Assembly (NCBI RefSeq): GCF_008365375.1
Contig: NZ_QOKW01000002.1
Coordinates: 371,899 to 435,898 of the forward strand
Source: Roseomonas genomospecies 6
Lineage (GTDB): Bacteria > Pseudomonadota > Alphaproteobacteria > Azospirillales > Azospirillaceae
DNA: 64,000 nt
Direction: 5' to 3'
Part shown: piece by piece, positions 25,261-33,999 of the stretch
Numbering within the stretch: the stretch's first letter is position 1
Layout of the letters: each line of letters begins with the position of its first letter
Position numbers and translations under genes: made by a program
The notes under the pieces: model-generated
What the model was told of the DNA's origin: nothing
Database searches by the model: none
What the model saw: only the letters and a program-made list of their open reading frames with translations

Positions 25261-25606
25261 TCCCCACTCCACATACTCGCGCATGCGCGCATTCTATCGA
25301 ACACTACCGAGGCGAGTATGCGGAGGAAATCTAAAGAGTTTATGACTTGCGGCAGTCTGGTAAGGTCTCGTGATGTCTCACGGTTTAGCGGAAGCCGCCC
25401 GCGCTGTGATCCCGCGCTCTGGTCTGGCTCAGTAGATTCGACGAACCCATGCGCAACCTTCGCCGGGCACGAGGAACGTTGGATGAGGGTGGAGGCCCCT
25501 GGCGCCTTTTGCCGCGCCCTCCCTGCCGGGCGCTCGGGTGCCGGTGCCACTCTTCCAGCGCCACTCTTCTGTTGACAAGGCCGTGGGGTTGAAGACCACT
25601 GGCATC
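25261..25606. other. Gene-free gap upstream of the TPR fusion gene
   Basis: These 346 bases separate the accessory genes from the large fusion gene. No terminator, promoter pair or repeat stands out. Confidence 0.5.
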
Positions 25607-28243
25607 ATGGCAACCATTCAAGAAGCGCTGACCATCGCGCTGGACCATCATCAGGCTGGACGCCCGATGGAGGCGGAGATTCTGTGCCAGCGCATCCTCG
25701 ACGCCGACCCCGATCAGGCCGCCGCCTGGCATCTGCTCGGTATCCTGCACGCGCAGGACGGGCGCTTCGCCGAGGCCGCAAGCCTGCTCGGCGAGGCGGT
25801 GGCGCGGGCGCCGGGGCCGGACGTCCATCTGCATCGCGCCATGGCCCGGCAGGAAGCCGGCGACCTGGACGGCGCGGTCGCCGACTACCGGGAGGCGGCA
25901 CGGCTGAACCCTGCCCTGGCCGACGCATCTCTCAACGCCGGCATCCTGCTGGAGCGGCTGGGGCGGAGCGGCGACGCTCTGAATGCCTACCGGAACGCCC
26001 TGGACGCCACTGGCAACCACGCTGCGGGCAACCACGCTGCGGGCAGCCATGCCCGGGCCGCCAAGAACCTCGGCCGGCTTCTGCTCGCCGGTGGCGACGC
26101 GGCGGAAGCCGCGGCTGTCCTGGAGCGCGCGGTCCGTGCCGATCCGACTCTGCTGGAGTCCTGGTATCACCTCGCGGACGCCCGCGCGCGGTCGGGGAAT
26201 GCCGCTGGAGCCGAAGCGGCACGCCGCCGTGCTCTGGCGCTGGCGCCGGCCTTTTTCGGCATTCTGGCCCGCGCGCCGGACAGCGGGGACGATCCCGACG
26301 ACGCGGCCCGGCGGCTGGGCTGGGCGATGGCGCTGGAGCCGCACCGGCCCGAGCCGCTGTGCAACCTCGCCGCGACGCGCTTCCGCCAGGGCCGCCTTGC
26401 CGAGGCCGACGCGCTCTACACCACCCACCTGGAGCGCGCCCCCACCGACTCCGCGGGCTGGAGCGCGCGCGCGGTCTGCCGGATGGAAGCCGGCGGTACG
26501 GAAAAGGCCGACGCGGACGGACGGCGCGCCCTGGCGCTCGATCCCGCGGCGGCGGAAGCGCTGGCCACCCTCTCGGTCCTGCTGAGCCGGCGGGGCGATC
26601 CCTTCGCCGCCGGCGCCCTGCACCGCCGGATGCGCCGCCTGACGGACGGCCCCGCCGCCGGGGGCGACGACGATCTGGACGCTCTGGTCCGGGCGACCGG
26701 CGACGCCATGCCCTTCCTGGCCGAAGCGTCCTTTCCCGATCGCCGGAACGCGGCGGCGCGGGCGTTCAATCCGCATCTGCGCGTCCGCCACCACGACACC
26801 GAGACCCGCGACCGGATCACCGCCTTCTGGTCGGGCGCGCCGCTGAACGCCGGGGCGCGGCTGGCGCTGCGCTCCATGGTGGCGCAAGGGCACCCGGTGC
26901 ATCTTTTCAGCTACGGGGACCCTGCCCTGCTGGGCCGGGTGCCGGACGGCGTGCGGGTGGAGGACGCCGGGACGGTGGTGCCGCGCCACGTCTACGACCT
27001 GTGCGTCCGCAGCGCCGAGGTCCGCTATTTCAGCGACATCTTCCGCTATGCCGCCCTGCACGCCTTCGGCGGCTGGTGGCTGGACACCGACGTCGTCCTG
27101 CTGAAGCCCCTGAGCTTCGGTCCCGGTCACCTGTTCTGCTCCCAATGGCACGGGCTGGACGCCGGCCATGCCCTCGTCGGGGACGCGATCCGCGCGCCGC
27201 GGGGGTCGGTCCATATGCGCCGCCTGTACGAGGAGTCGATGCGCATCCTGACGAGCGGCAGCGACCGGCGGTTCGGAGCGGTCGGCCCGCTGCTGCTCAG
27301 CCGCTATCTGCTGACTGGGCCGGGCCGGGAGCTTCTGGACCGCGTGCTGCCGCCCACGGTCTTCAACGCCGTCGACTGGACGGAGCATTCCTGGCTGGCC
27401 GAGACCGGCGGACGGGCGCTGGCGCTGCTGTCGGACGAGCGGGTCGCCGGGGTGCATTTGTGGAACGGCATGTGGGGTCCCGGCGGTCCGCCGGTGGAGG
27501 ACGCCGACGCGGAGTCGGTGCTGGGCCGGCTGGCCGCCCTGCACGATCCGGAAGGCGGACTGTCGGCCCTCGCCGTCCGTTTCCATTCCGACAAGGGTCC
27601 CCGCCTGGGCGCCGAGCATCTGGGGCATCACTACACGCGGGTCTACGACGCGCTGTTCGCGCCGCGGCGGTTCGAGGCGTTGCGCATTCTGGAGATCGGC
27701 CTGTGCCGCGGCCGGGTCGAGGGCTGGCGGCAGGACGATGTGCCGAGCCTGCGCATGTGGGAGCGCTACTTCCCCAACGCTTCCGTCATCGGCGCGGACA
27801 TCGAGGATTTCTCGGCCTTCGACGGCGGGCGGGTCGAGACGCGGCGCGTCGATCAGGGCGACCCCGACGCGCTGCGGCGCCTTGCCGAGAAGGACGGCCC
27901 GTTCGACATCGTCATCGACGATGGGTCCCACGCCTCGCGCCACCAGCAGATGACGCTGGCCGCCCTGTTCGGACGGCTGCGCCCCGGTGGGCTCTACATC
28001 ATCGAGGATCTGAACTGGCAGCCGCCGGATATCGAACGCCCGGAGGACCGCCCCACGCTGGATGTCCTGCGCGGGTTCATGGACGATGGCCGATTCGACA
28101 GCCCGCACATCGGGGCGGAGGACCGCCGCGCCCTCGAGTCGGCGATCGGGCGCGTGGAGCTGTACGACAGCGTCAGCGAACTGGTCGGGTCGGAGCGCAT
28201 GGCCGGGCTGGCGGTGATCCACCGCCGCGACGCCGGCTCCTGA
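25607..28243 (+). CDS. TPR-glycosyltransferase-methyltransferase fusion protein
   Basis: This 878-residue protein has three parts. Residues 1 to about 330 are TPR-like helical repeats (AAAWHLLGILHAQDGRFAEA). Residues about 380-650 form a DXD-type glycosyltransferase related to the Gb3-synthase/GT32-like sugar-binding group, with FSDIFRYAALHAFGGWWLDTD near residues 473-494 carrying the metal-binding DTD. Residues about 650-878 are a class I SAM-dependent methyltransferase with LRILEIGLCRGR near 692 and IVIDDGSHASRHQQM near 768. The ATG at 25607 starts the TPR part but has a weak ribosome binding site. TPR-linked transferases in flagellar clusters often glycosylate flagellin, and Azospirillum polar flagellin is a glycoprotein, so addition and methylation of a flagellin sugar is a reasonable inference. 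Confidence 0.85.
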   Translation: MATIQEALTIALDHHQAGRPMEAEILCQRILDADPDQAAAWHLLGILHAQDGRFAEAASLLGEAVARAPGPDVHLHRAMARQEAGDLDGAVADYREAARLNPALADASLNAGILLERLGRSGDALNAYRNALDATGNHAAGNHAAGSHARAAKNLGRLLLAGGDAAEAAAVLERAVRADPTLLESWYHLADARARSGNAAGAEAARRRALALAPAFFGILARAPDSGDDPDDAARRLGWAMALEPHRPEPLCNLAATRFRQGRLAEADALYTTHLERAPTDSAGWSARAVCRMEAGGTEKADADGRRALALDPAAAEALATLSVLLSRRGDPFAAGALHRRMRRLTDGPAAGGDDDLDALVRATGDAMPFLAEASFPDRRNAAARAFNPHLRVRHHDTETRDRITAFWSGAPLNAGARLALRSMVAQGHPVHLFSYGDPALLGRVPDGVRVEDAGTVVPRHVYDLCVRSAEVRYFSDIFRYAALHAFGGWWLDTDVVLLKPLSFGPGHLFCSQWHGLDAGHALVGDAIRAPRGSVHMRRLYEESMRILTSGSDRRFGAVGPLLLSRYLLTGPGRELLDRVLPPTVFNAVDWTEHSWLAETGGRALALLSDERVAGVHLWNGMWGPGGPPVEDADAESVLGRLAALHDPEGGLSALAVRFHSDKGPRLGAEHLGHHYTRVYDALFAPRRFEALRILEIGLCRGRVEGWRQDDVPSLRMWERYFPNASVIGADIEDFSAFDGGRVETRRVDQGDPDALRRLAEKDGPFDIVIDDGSHASRHQQMTLAALFGRLRPGGLYIIEDLNWQPPDIERPEDRPTLDVLRGFMDDGRFDSPHIGAEDRRALESAIGRVELYDSVSELVGSERMAGLAVIHRRDAGS

Positions 28244-28250
28244 CGGGCGA

Positions 28251-28278
28251 AAGCCCCCACCGGGATCGGAGGGGGCTT
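28251..28278. terminator. Bidirectional terminator between the fusion gene and dksA
   Basis: AAGCCCCC (28251-28258) and GGGGGCTT (28271-28278) pair, with a further CCG/CGG pair inside. It lies between two converging genes and can serve both. Confidence 0.8.
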
Positions 28279-28306
28279 GTCCGGTACGCGGAAGGGGCCC
28301 GCCGTA

Positions 28307-28726
28307 TCAGTCGTCGCGCTGGGTGCGCTCCATGCGCTCGTGCCGTTCCTGGGCTTCCAGGCTCAGCGTCGCGATGGGGCGGGCGTCGAGGCGGCGGACG
28401 GAGATGGGCTCCCCCGTTTCCTCGCAATAGCCGTAGGAGCCGTCCTGCAACCGCTCCAGCGCCGCGTCGATCTTGGAGATCAGCTTGCGCTCGCGGTCGC
28501 GGGTGCGGAGTTCCAGCGCCCGGTCGGTCTCCGCCGACGCGCGGTCGGCGATGTCCGGTTCCTGGATGCCGCCTTCCTGAAGGCTGCTCAGGGTCTCGCT
28601 GGATTCGGCCAGCAGCTCCGCGCGCCAGCGCAGAAGCTTCTGGCGGAAATATTCCCGCATGACGGGATTCATGAACTCCTCGTCTTCCGACGGGGTGTAG
28701 TTCTTAGGCAGAAGCGGAGACGACAT
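28307..28726 (-). CDS. dksA: RNA polymerase-binding transcription factor DksA
   Basis: DksA binds RNA polymerase and, with ppGpp, adjusts rRNA and amino acid gene transcription. The 139-residue protein has the N-terminal helices, the coiled coil with acidic tip region (ADRASAETDRALELRTRDRERKL) and the C-terminal zinc-finger fold. Only one of the four usual zinc Cys is present (YGYCEETGEP); the others are replaced by Thr, Ser and Ala, as in some DksA-like proteins that work without zinc. The start MSSPLLPKNY at 28726 gives the family length. Confidence 0.93.
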   Translation of the reverse strand: MSSPLLPKNYTPSEDEEFMNPVMREYFRQKLLRWRAELLAESSETLSSLQEGGIQEPDIADRASAETDRALELRTRDRERKLISKIDAALERLQDGSYGYCEETGEPISVRRLDARPIATLSLEAQERHERMERTQRDD

Positions 28727-28936
28727 CCGAGAGCATCCAACGCAAAAGGGTGATCCGGGCGGCGCGGAGTATAGGTAGGCGCAACAGCAACCGCAACCCC
28801 GCGCTTTGCCTATCGAAGCGCGAACAAGCCCTTGGAGAAGCAAAGTTTTGTGAAACGCCCGGCCATGGCCGGATGGCCGATGCCGAAAAGCCGGTCCTAT
28901 GGCCCGGGGAACGGGCGGCGAGGCCGGAAAGGAGGG

Positions 28937-29353
28937 TCAGGGGGTCAGCTTCGCCAGCTCGACCTGGGCGCGCAGGTCGATCTGGTCCAGGATGTCGGCC
29001 AGACGCGGGTCGTCCACATGGACTCGGCGCGACTGCACCACCTTCACGAGGTCCATCAGCTTCTGCGCCGGAAGCGTGCCGGCCAGCAGCCCGTGCTGGA
29101 TCTCCTCCAGCTTGTCGAGCATCTCTTCGGCGCGCATCTTCCCGCGGGACGCGCGGGCCGTGGCGTCGTCCACCTCCTGCAACGCCAGCACACTGGCGAT
29201 GCCGGCCAGCGGTGCCGCGGCATGGACGCCCTGCGCGTTGTTGGTCTCGCCGACGAGCTGCTTGGAAAAGGACGCACCGGACGAGCCTTCGGCCTTCCCC
29301 GTGCGCCGGACCGAGCTGCTGCCGCGAAGATTTCCGGGGCCTTCGACTTTCAT
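28937..29353 (-). CDS. fliX: Flagellar assembly regulator FliX
   Basis: FliX links early flagellar assembly to late gene expression through FlbD in Caulobacter. This 138-residue protein starts MKVEGPGNLRGSSSVRRTGK and contains the conserved C-terminal region DKLEEIQHGLLAGTLPAQKL and VHVDDPRLADILDQIDLRAQVELAKL. It is divergent from flgI; the gap holds a CtrA-like site at 29404-29418 and a sigma-54-like promoter facing flgI. Confidence 0.93.
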   Translation of the reverse strand: MKVEGPGNLRGSSSVRRTGKAEGSSGASFSKQLVGETNNAQGVHAAAPLAGIASVLALQEVDDATARASRGKMRAEEMLDKLEEIQHGLLAGTLPAQKLMDLVKVVQSRRVHVDDPRLADILDQIDLRAQVELAKLTP

Positions 29354-29403
29354 GTTCCGTGCAACCGGTTTCGGAAAAGCGCGACACTCTAGATGGAAGC
29401 ACC

Positions 29404-29418
29404 TTAACATCTGGTCAA
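29404..29418 (-). promoter_or_regulatory. CtrA-like site between fliX and flgI
   Basis: On the minus strand the sequence is TTGA-N7-TTAAG, with one mismatch in the first half. It lies 50 bases before the fliX start. In Caulobacter, fliX is under CtrA control. Confidence 0.5.
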
Positions 29419-29555
29419 GGCTTGCCGCAATCGGGCAAAAATTGCCCCGTTTGCGTGACATAAAGCGGTCGGACGCGGTGCCAATTTCCGGCCTTCTTCA
29501 TCCGCGCGGCCATTTCCGCTTGCCGTTCCTGCCCGTCGCCTGCCGCCAGCCGCTC

Positions 29556-29571
29556 TGGCACGCCGTTTGTA
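29556..29571 (+). promoter_or_regulatory. Sigma-54-like promoter for flgI
   Basis: TGGCACGCCGTTTGTA has GG at 29557-29558 and GT where GC is expected ten bases later, one mismatch from consensus. It lies 35 bases before the flgI start. Confidence 0.6.
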
Positions 29572-29605
29572 TAGGAAGGGACAGCCGTCCAGGAGTGTCC
29601 CCGCC

Positions 29606-30769
29606 ATGACCGCCACCACGCTGCATCCCGCCGTCCTGCCCCGCGCCGCCGCTCTGCTCCGCGCGGTCGCGATGCTGGCCGCCCTTGCCGCCGCGCTGCT
29701 CGCGCTGTCGATGCCGGCATCGGCCTCGTCGGCGCGGATCAAGGACGTGGTGGATGTGGAGGGCGTGCGCGACAACATGCTGATCGGCTACGGCCTCGTG
29801 GTCGGCCTGAACGGGACGGGCGACAGCCTGAACAACTCGCCCTTCACCGAGCAGAGCCTCGTCGGCATGCTGGAGCGGATGGGCGTCAACACGCGCGGCA
29901 CCAACCTGCGCACCAAGAACGTCGCGGCGGTGATGGTGACGGCGACCCTGCCGCCCTACTCCGCCCAGGGCACGCGCATCGACGCCACCGTGTCGGCGAT
30001 GGGCGATTCGAAGAGCCTGCTGGGCGGCACGCTGCTGGTCACCCCGCTGCTGGGCGCCGACGGCGAGGTCTATGCCGTGGCCCAGGGGCCGATCGCGGTG
30101 TCGGGCTTTTCCGCCCAGGGCCAGGGCGCCAGCGTGACGCGCGGTGTTCCCACCTCCGGCCGCATCTCCTCCGGCGCCATCGTGGAGCGCGAGATCCAGT
30201 TCACGCTGGCCGAGCTGCCGGTGCTGCGCCTGTCGCTGCGCAACCCGGACTTCACCACGGCCCAGCGGGTGGCGACGGCCATCAACATCCAGCTTCGCGG
30301 CAACCGGGCGCAGGCCACCGATCCGGCTTCGGTCCTGCTGAGCGTTCCGGAGGCGCGGCGCGGCGACATCGTCGGCCTGATCACCGAGATCGAGCAGTTG
30401 CGCGTCACCCCCGATCAGGTCGCCCGCGTGGTCGTGGACGAAAAGTCCGGCGTGATCGTGATGGGCGAGAACGTCCGCATCTCCACCGTCGCCATCGCCC
30501 AGGGCAACCTGACGATCCGCGTCACCGAGACGCCGCAGGTCAGCCAGCCCGGCCCCTTCAGCCAGGGCCAGACCGCAGTGGTGCCGCGCACCGACATCCA
30601 GGTGGACGACCAGTCCAACAACCGCCTCGCCGTGATGAATTCCGGGGTGACGCTCCAGGAGTTGGTACAATCCTTGAATGCGCTCGGCGTGGGTCCGCGG
30701 GACATGATCGCCATCCTCCAATCGATCAAGGCCGCCGGAGCCCTGCAAGCGGAGATCGAGGTGATCTGA
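29606..30769 (+). CDS. flgI: Flagellar P-ring protein FlgI
   Basis: FlgI forms the periplasmic P ring around the rod. The 387-residue protein has a signal peptide (about residues 1-42, with two hydrophobic cores) and conserved blocks RIKDVVDVEGVRDNMLIGYG, LVVGLNGTGD, and GVTLQELVQSLNALGVGPRDM at the C-terminus. The ATG at 29606 follows an AGGAG site. Its stop overlaps the next start (TGATG). It heads the flgI, rod-binding, FlgN-like set. Confidence 0.97.
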   Translation: MTATTLHPAVLPRAAALLRAVAMLAALAAALLALSMPASASSARIKDVVDVEGVRDNMLIGYGLVVGLNGTGDSLNNSPFTEQSLVGMLERMGVNTRGTNLRTKNVAAVMVTATLPPYSAQGTRIDATVSAMGDSKSLLGGTLLVTPLLGADGEVYAVAQGPIAVSGFSAQGQGASVTRGVPTSGRISSGAIVEREIQFTLAELPVLRLSLRNPDFTTAQRVATAINIQLRGNRAQATDPASVLLSVPEARRGDIVGLITEIEQLRVTPDQVARVVVDEKSGVIVMGENVRISTVAIAQGNLTIRVTETPQVSQPGPFSQGQTAVVPRTDIQVDDQSNNRLAVMNSGVTLQELVQSLNALGVGPRDMIAILQSIKAAGALQAEIEVI

Positions 30770-31176
30770 TGGATACGGCGCTTTCCCTTCCCGGCCTTCC
30801 GCCCCCGCGCCTGCCGTCCGCCGCCGAGCGCGCCCAGGCCAACGCCCAGCCCGGCGCCCAGGCGAGCTTCCGGACGGCGCTGCGGACCGATCTGGCCGAT
30901 CCCAAGACGGCGGAAAGCCGGGTGGACCCGGCCATCCGCGCCAAGCTCCGCCAGTCCGCCAACGAGTTCGAGAGCGTCTTCGTCTCCCAGATGCTGGGGC
31001 ACATGTTCGACGGGATCGAGGTGGACGAGACCTTCGGCGGCGGCCATGGCGAGGAGATGTTCCGCTCCATGCTCACCAACGAATACGGCAAGCAGATGTC
31101 CCGCAGCGGCGGGTTCGGCATCGCCGATCAGGTTTACCGCGAGCTTCTGCGCGCACAGGAGGGCAATCATGGATAA
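30769..31176 (+). CDS. FlgJ-like rod-binding protein (no muramidase domain)
   Basis: This 135-residue protein has only the rod-binding half of FlgJ, with LRQSANEFESVFVSQMLGHMF and GGHGEEMFRSMLTNEYGKQM. The muramidase half seen in enterobacterial FlgJ is missing, which is usual in alphaproteobacteria. It overlaps flgI by one base and the next gene by eight. It probably acts as a scaffold in the periplasm. Confidence 0.9.
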   Translation: MDTALSLPGLPPPRLPSAAERAQANAQPGAQASFRTALRTDLADPKTAESRVDPAIRAKLRQSANEFESVFVSQMLGHMFDGIEVDETFGGGHGEEMFRSMLTNEYGKQMSRSGGFGIADQVYRELLRAQEGNHG

Positions 31177-31684
31177 GGTCGACGTCCGCTTCCCGCAGCC
31201 GTCCAAGGCTCCCACCGCCAACCTGCCCAAGAACGCCGAGGAGCGCGCCCTGGCGCTGGTCGAGCTGATGGGCCGGCTGAGCGCCCATCTGGTCCGCGAG
31301 ACGGAGGCGGTGATGCGCCATTGCTCCAGCGCCGAGCTGGCCCGGCTGGCGCGCGAGAAGCAGCCGATGATGCTGGTCTACGAGGAGGTGTCGCGCCTGC
31401 TGCGCGTGGACCGCGAGGGCATGACCGCCCTGCCGGACGAGACCAAGGCCCAGCTCCGCGAGGCCACGCGCGCGCTCTACGAGGCGTCCGCCGCCAACGC
31501 CGACGCGCTGCGCCGGAACAGCGCGGCGCAGAAGATCCTGGTGGACACGGTGGTCGGCGCCATCAACCGCGCCCGGCAGGTTACCACCGTCGCCTATGGC
31601 ACCGCCCCCGTTCCGCCACGCGCGACCTACATCGCGCCGTCCCACGGGCCGGCCACCTCCGCCACGCTGAACACCCGGCTCTGA
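31169..31684 (+). CDS. FlgN-like flagellar chaperone
   Basis: The 171-residue protein is helical, with a pattern like FlgN: ALVELMGRLSAHLVRETEAV near residue 25 and LAREKQPMMLVYEEVSRLLR near 55. FlgN binds hook-filament junction proteins before export. The ATG follows GGAG and overlaps the preceding stop. The C-terminus is Pro/Ala-rich and unconserved. The family assignment is by position and helical pattern, not by a strong motif. Confidence 0.7.
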   Translation: MDKVDVRFPQPSKAPTANLPKNAEERALALVELMGRLSAHLVRETEAVMRHCSSAELARLAREKQPMMLVYEEVSRLLRVDREGMTALPDETKAQLREATRALYEASAANADALRRNSAAQKILVDTVVGAINRARQVTTVAYGTAPVPPRATYIAPSHGPATSATLNTRL

Positions 31685-31715
31685 CGCCTCCGCGGGCGTC
31701 ATTGGAGTTCGCAGC

Positions 31716-31741
31716 AAGGGCCGTCCGACCGGGCGGCCCTT
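31716..31741 (+). terminator. Hairpin after the FlgN-like gene
   Basis: AAGGGCCG (31716-31723) pairs with CGGCCCTT (31734-31741). A second stem, TGACGCC-N6-GGCGTCA, lies at about 31682-31701 and overlaps the stop codon. T-runs are weak, so termination is likely but not sure. Confidence 0.6.
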
Positions 31742-31854
31742 CGGCGTTGCCGGGTCCGGCAAGAAGCGCCGGGCACCCGGCGGAAATTGCCGCCCGGCGG
31801 ACGGAACTGCCGGGCATGGGATGGCGGGTGGACATGCCGGCGCCGGTCTCGAAC

Positions 31855-31871
31855 TGGCCCATTAGTTGCTT
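31855..31871 (+). promoter_or_regulatory. Sigma-54 promoter for fliK-flgD
   Basis: TGGCCCATTAGTTGCTT has GG at 31856-31857 and GC at 31868-31869, ten bases apart, and a perfect TTGCT second element. The first element has C and A reversed relative to TGGCACG. It lies 40 bases before fliK. Confidence 0.75.
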
Positions 31872-31910
31872 CCGGATGGGTGCATCTGTCCGCTTCGGGG
31901 AATCCGTTCC

Positions 31911-33959
31911 ATGGCCATCCAAACGAACATCGCGCCGTCCGCGTTCGAAAGCCTGGTCAGGGGCCAGACCTCCCCCGGCCAGAGCACGGCCCCGCGAAGC
32001 GACAAGTTCGCCTCCATGGTGGACCGGCTGATCAGCGAGGCCGCCACCCGCAAGCGCGATCAGGCCCAGACGGAGGCCGCGGCGCTGGAGCGGCGCAACG
32101 CCGCGGCGGACGCCGCCGATCAAGCCGCCGCAAACCGGACCGCTGATCGCAAGGCCGCGGAGCGCAACCCGCCACCCCGCCCCGAACCCATCCGCGCAGA
32201 GCCGGCCAAGCCGCGCCAATCCTCCGAAGCCGCCCCCCAGAGCACCGCCCCCCAGAGCACCGCCAAACGCGCCGCCGAGCACGCCGCCGAACGCAGGGAC
32301 GCCCGCGCGTCCGACGCGGCCAAGGCCGGCGAGGACGCACACGCGGCACGCACCGAACGGCGGGAGGCCGCCGCAAACCACGCCGCATCGAAGGACGCGA
32401 AGGCTGCCAGCGCCAAGGCCGCGCAGGAAGACGCTGCCGCCCAGCCGACGGCCGCCGATGCCACCAGCCGGCGCGACACGGGGGAGGAGCTTCCACCGGA
32501 GCAAACCGGCGGTGCGACGGGCGAAGGAACCGCTCAGGATGGTACCGGCAGTCAAACCGCGGAGGACGGGAGCCGCGAGGCGGTGATCCTCGACCTGACC
32601 GTCACCGTGACCGAGACTACCCTGGAGTTGGTCACCGCCGACCAATCCACCACCCTGACCGACGTGGAGGCCGCTCTGTCGCTGGCCATCGCACCGGCGG
32701 CCATCGCACCGGCGGCCATCGGCACGCCGGATGGTGGCGCCGACAAGAGCGATGACGCCGCCGCCGTCGGCGCGAGCGGCGCGAGCGACGCGACGGCCCC
32801 GGTCGAGGCTACGCCGCCGGATGGTGCGGACGCTCCCTCGGCCGCCGAAGCCGACTTGGCCGCCAAAGCCGGCTTGGCCGCCGCCCTGGCATCCGCCGCC
32901 CCTCATCAGGACGGAAAGGCCAAGGCCGCCTCCGATGAATCGGTGAAGACCGCGGCCACAACCAAGCCGGTTCAGGAATTGCCCCCGACGATGGGCGATG
33001 CCGTGCCGGCGCCGCCCCTCCCGGCGGACGGCCCGCACGCTCAAGAGCCGGCGCCCCACGCCGAGGCCAAGGACGCTGCCGCCAAGGACAAGCCGGTGAA
33101 GACCGCCGACGCGCTGGCCTCCGGCGCCCTCCCCTTCGCCGACGTGCCGAACGACGACAGCGCGCCGCTGCCGCAGAACCTGACGGACCTCGCCGCGGCC
33201 AAGGCCAAGGGCGCAAACCGGACCGGGGCGGATGGCGACGCCGGGGCCAGCGCGGGCGGCCGCGGCAACCAGGACTCCAACGGCAACGCCGCCACGATGC
33301 AGCCCCCGGCCCCGCAGGCACCGGTTGCCGACCCGGCAAAGCCTGCCGGGCAAAGCGCGTTCCTGAGCGCCGCCGCCACGGAAGCCGCGCCGCTTCCGGA
33401 CAACGCCGCCCACCCCTCCGCTTCCACCCCCACCCACCCGGTCTTCGCCGGGATCGAGGGTGTACGGGCAACGGGCGGCGTCGAGGCCGGGATGACTACC
33501 GCCCAGCTTCGCCCCTCCCGCGGGTCCGCCGGACTCCCGATGGGCGTGCAGGAGCAGGTGGCCGTCCATATCAGCCGGAACGTGTCGGACGGCAACGACC
33601 AGTTCACCATCAACCTGCGCCCCGCCGAACTCGGGCGCATCGACATCAAGCTGGAGTTCGGCCAGGACGGGCGGGTCACCGCGTCGGTCGCCGTGGAAAA
33701 GGCCCAGACCCTCGAACTTCTCCAGCGCGACAGCCGCAATCTGGAACGTGCCTTGCAAGACGCCGGACTGAAGGCGGACGGAAACAGCCTCAACTTCAGT
33801 CTGCGCGGCGAAGGCGGCCAGTCGTTCCAGGACTCGGGACGGCAGGGCGGCTCGGGCCGCCGAGGCCGAGGCCTCGGTGGCGGAACGGGCGAGGTGGAGG
33901 AAGCGCAGGCCGCCTACACGCTGACGCTGGCCCCAGGCCGCGTCGACATCCAAGCCTGA
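31911..33959 (+). CDS. fliK: Flagellar hook-length control protein FliK
   Basis: FliK measures hook length and triggers the FlhB switch. The 682-residue protein has a long low-complexity Ala/Lys/Asp/Pro-rich N-terminal and central region and a conserved C-terminal domain: PMGVQEQVAVHISRNVSDGN, QFTINLRPAELGRIDIKLEF, and ALQDAGLKADGNSLNF. Small internal direct repeats occur around 32220-32265 and 32690-32720. The start MAIQTN at 31911 lies after the sigma-54 site. A large minus-strand open frame here is a shadow. Confidence 0.92.
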   Translation: MAIQTNIAPSAFESLVRGQTSPGQSTAPRSDKFASMVDRLISEAATRKRDQAQTEAAALERRNAAADAADQAAANRTADRKAAERNPPPRPEPIRAEPAKPRQSSEAAPQSTAPQSTAKRAAEHAAERRDARASDAAKAGEDAHAARTERREAAANHAASKDAKAASAKAAQEDAAAQPTAADATSRRDTGEELPPEQTGGATGEGTAQDGTGSQTAEDGSREAVILDLTVTVTETTLELVTADQSTTLTDVEAALSLAIAPAAIAPAAIGTPDGGADKSDDAAAVGASGASDATAPVEATPPDGADAPSAAEADLAAKAGLAAALASAAPHQDGKAKAASDESVKTAATTKPVQELPPTMGDAVPAPPLPADGPHAQEPAPHAEAKDAAAKDKPVKTADALASGALPFADVPNDDSAPLPQNLTDLAAAKAKGANRTGADGDAGASAGGRGNQDSNGNAATMQPPAPQAPVADPAKPAGQSAFLSAAATEAAPLPDNAAHPSASTPTHPVFAGIEGVRATGGVEAGMTTAQLRPSRGSAGLPMGVQEQVAVHISRNVSDGNDQFTINLRPAELGRIDIKLEFGQDGRVTASVAVEKAQTLELLQRDSRNLERALQDAGLKADGNSLNFSLRGEGGQSFQDSGRQGGSGRRGRGLGGGTGEVEEAQAAYTLTLAPGRVDIQA

Positions 33960-33999
33960 TTCAGACCAGCCGCAGCCATTCCAGCGAAGGACGACGACC

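Noticed and set aside
25684..28662. Very long alternative frames overlapping the TPR fusion gene on both strands
   Set aside because: They are Arg/Gly/Pro/Ala-rich with no family motifs and cross the terminator and dksA. The chosen frame has three domains with catalytic motifs.
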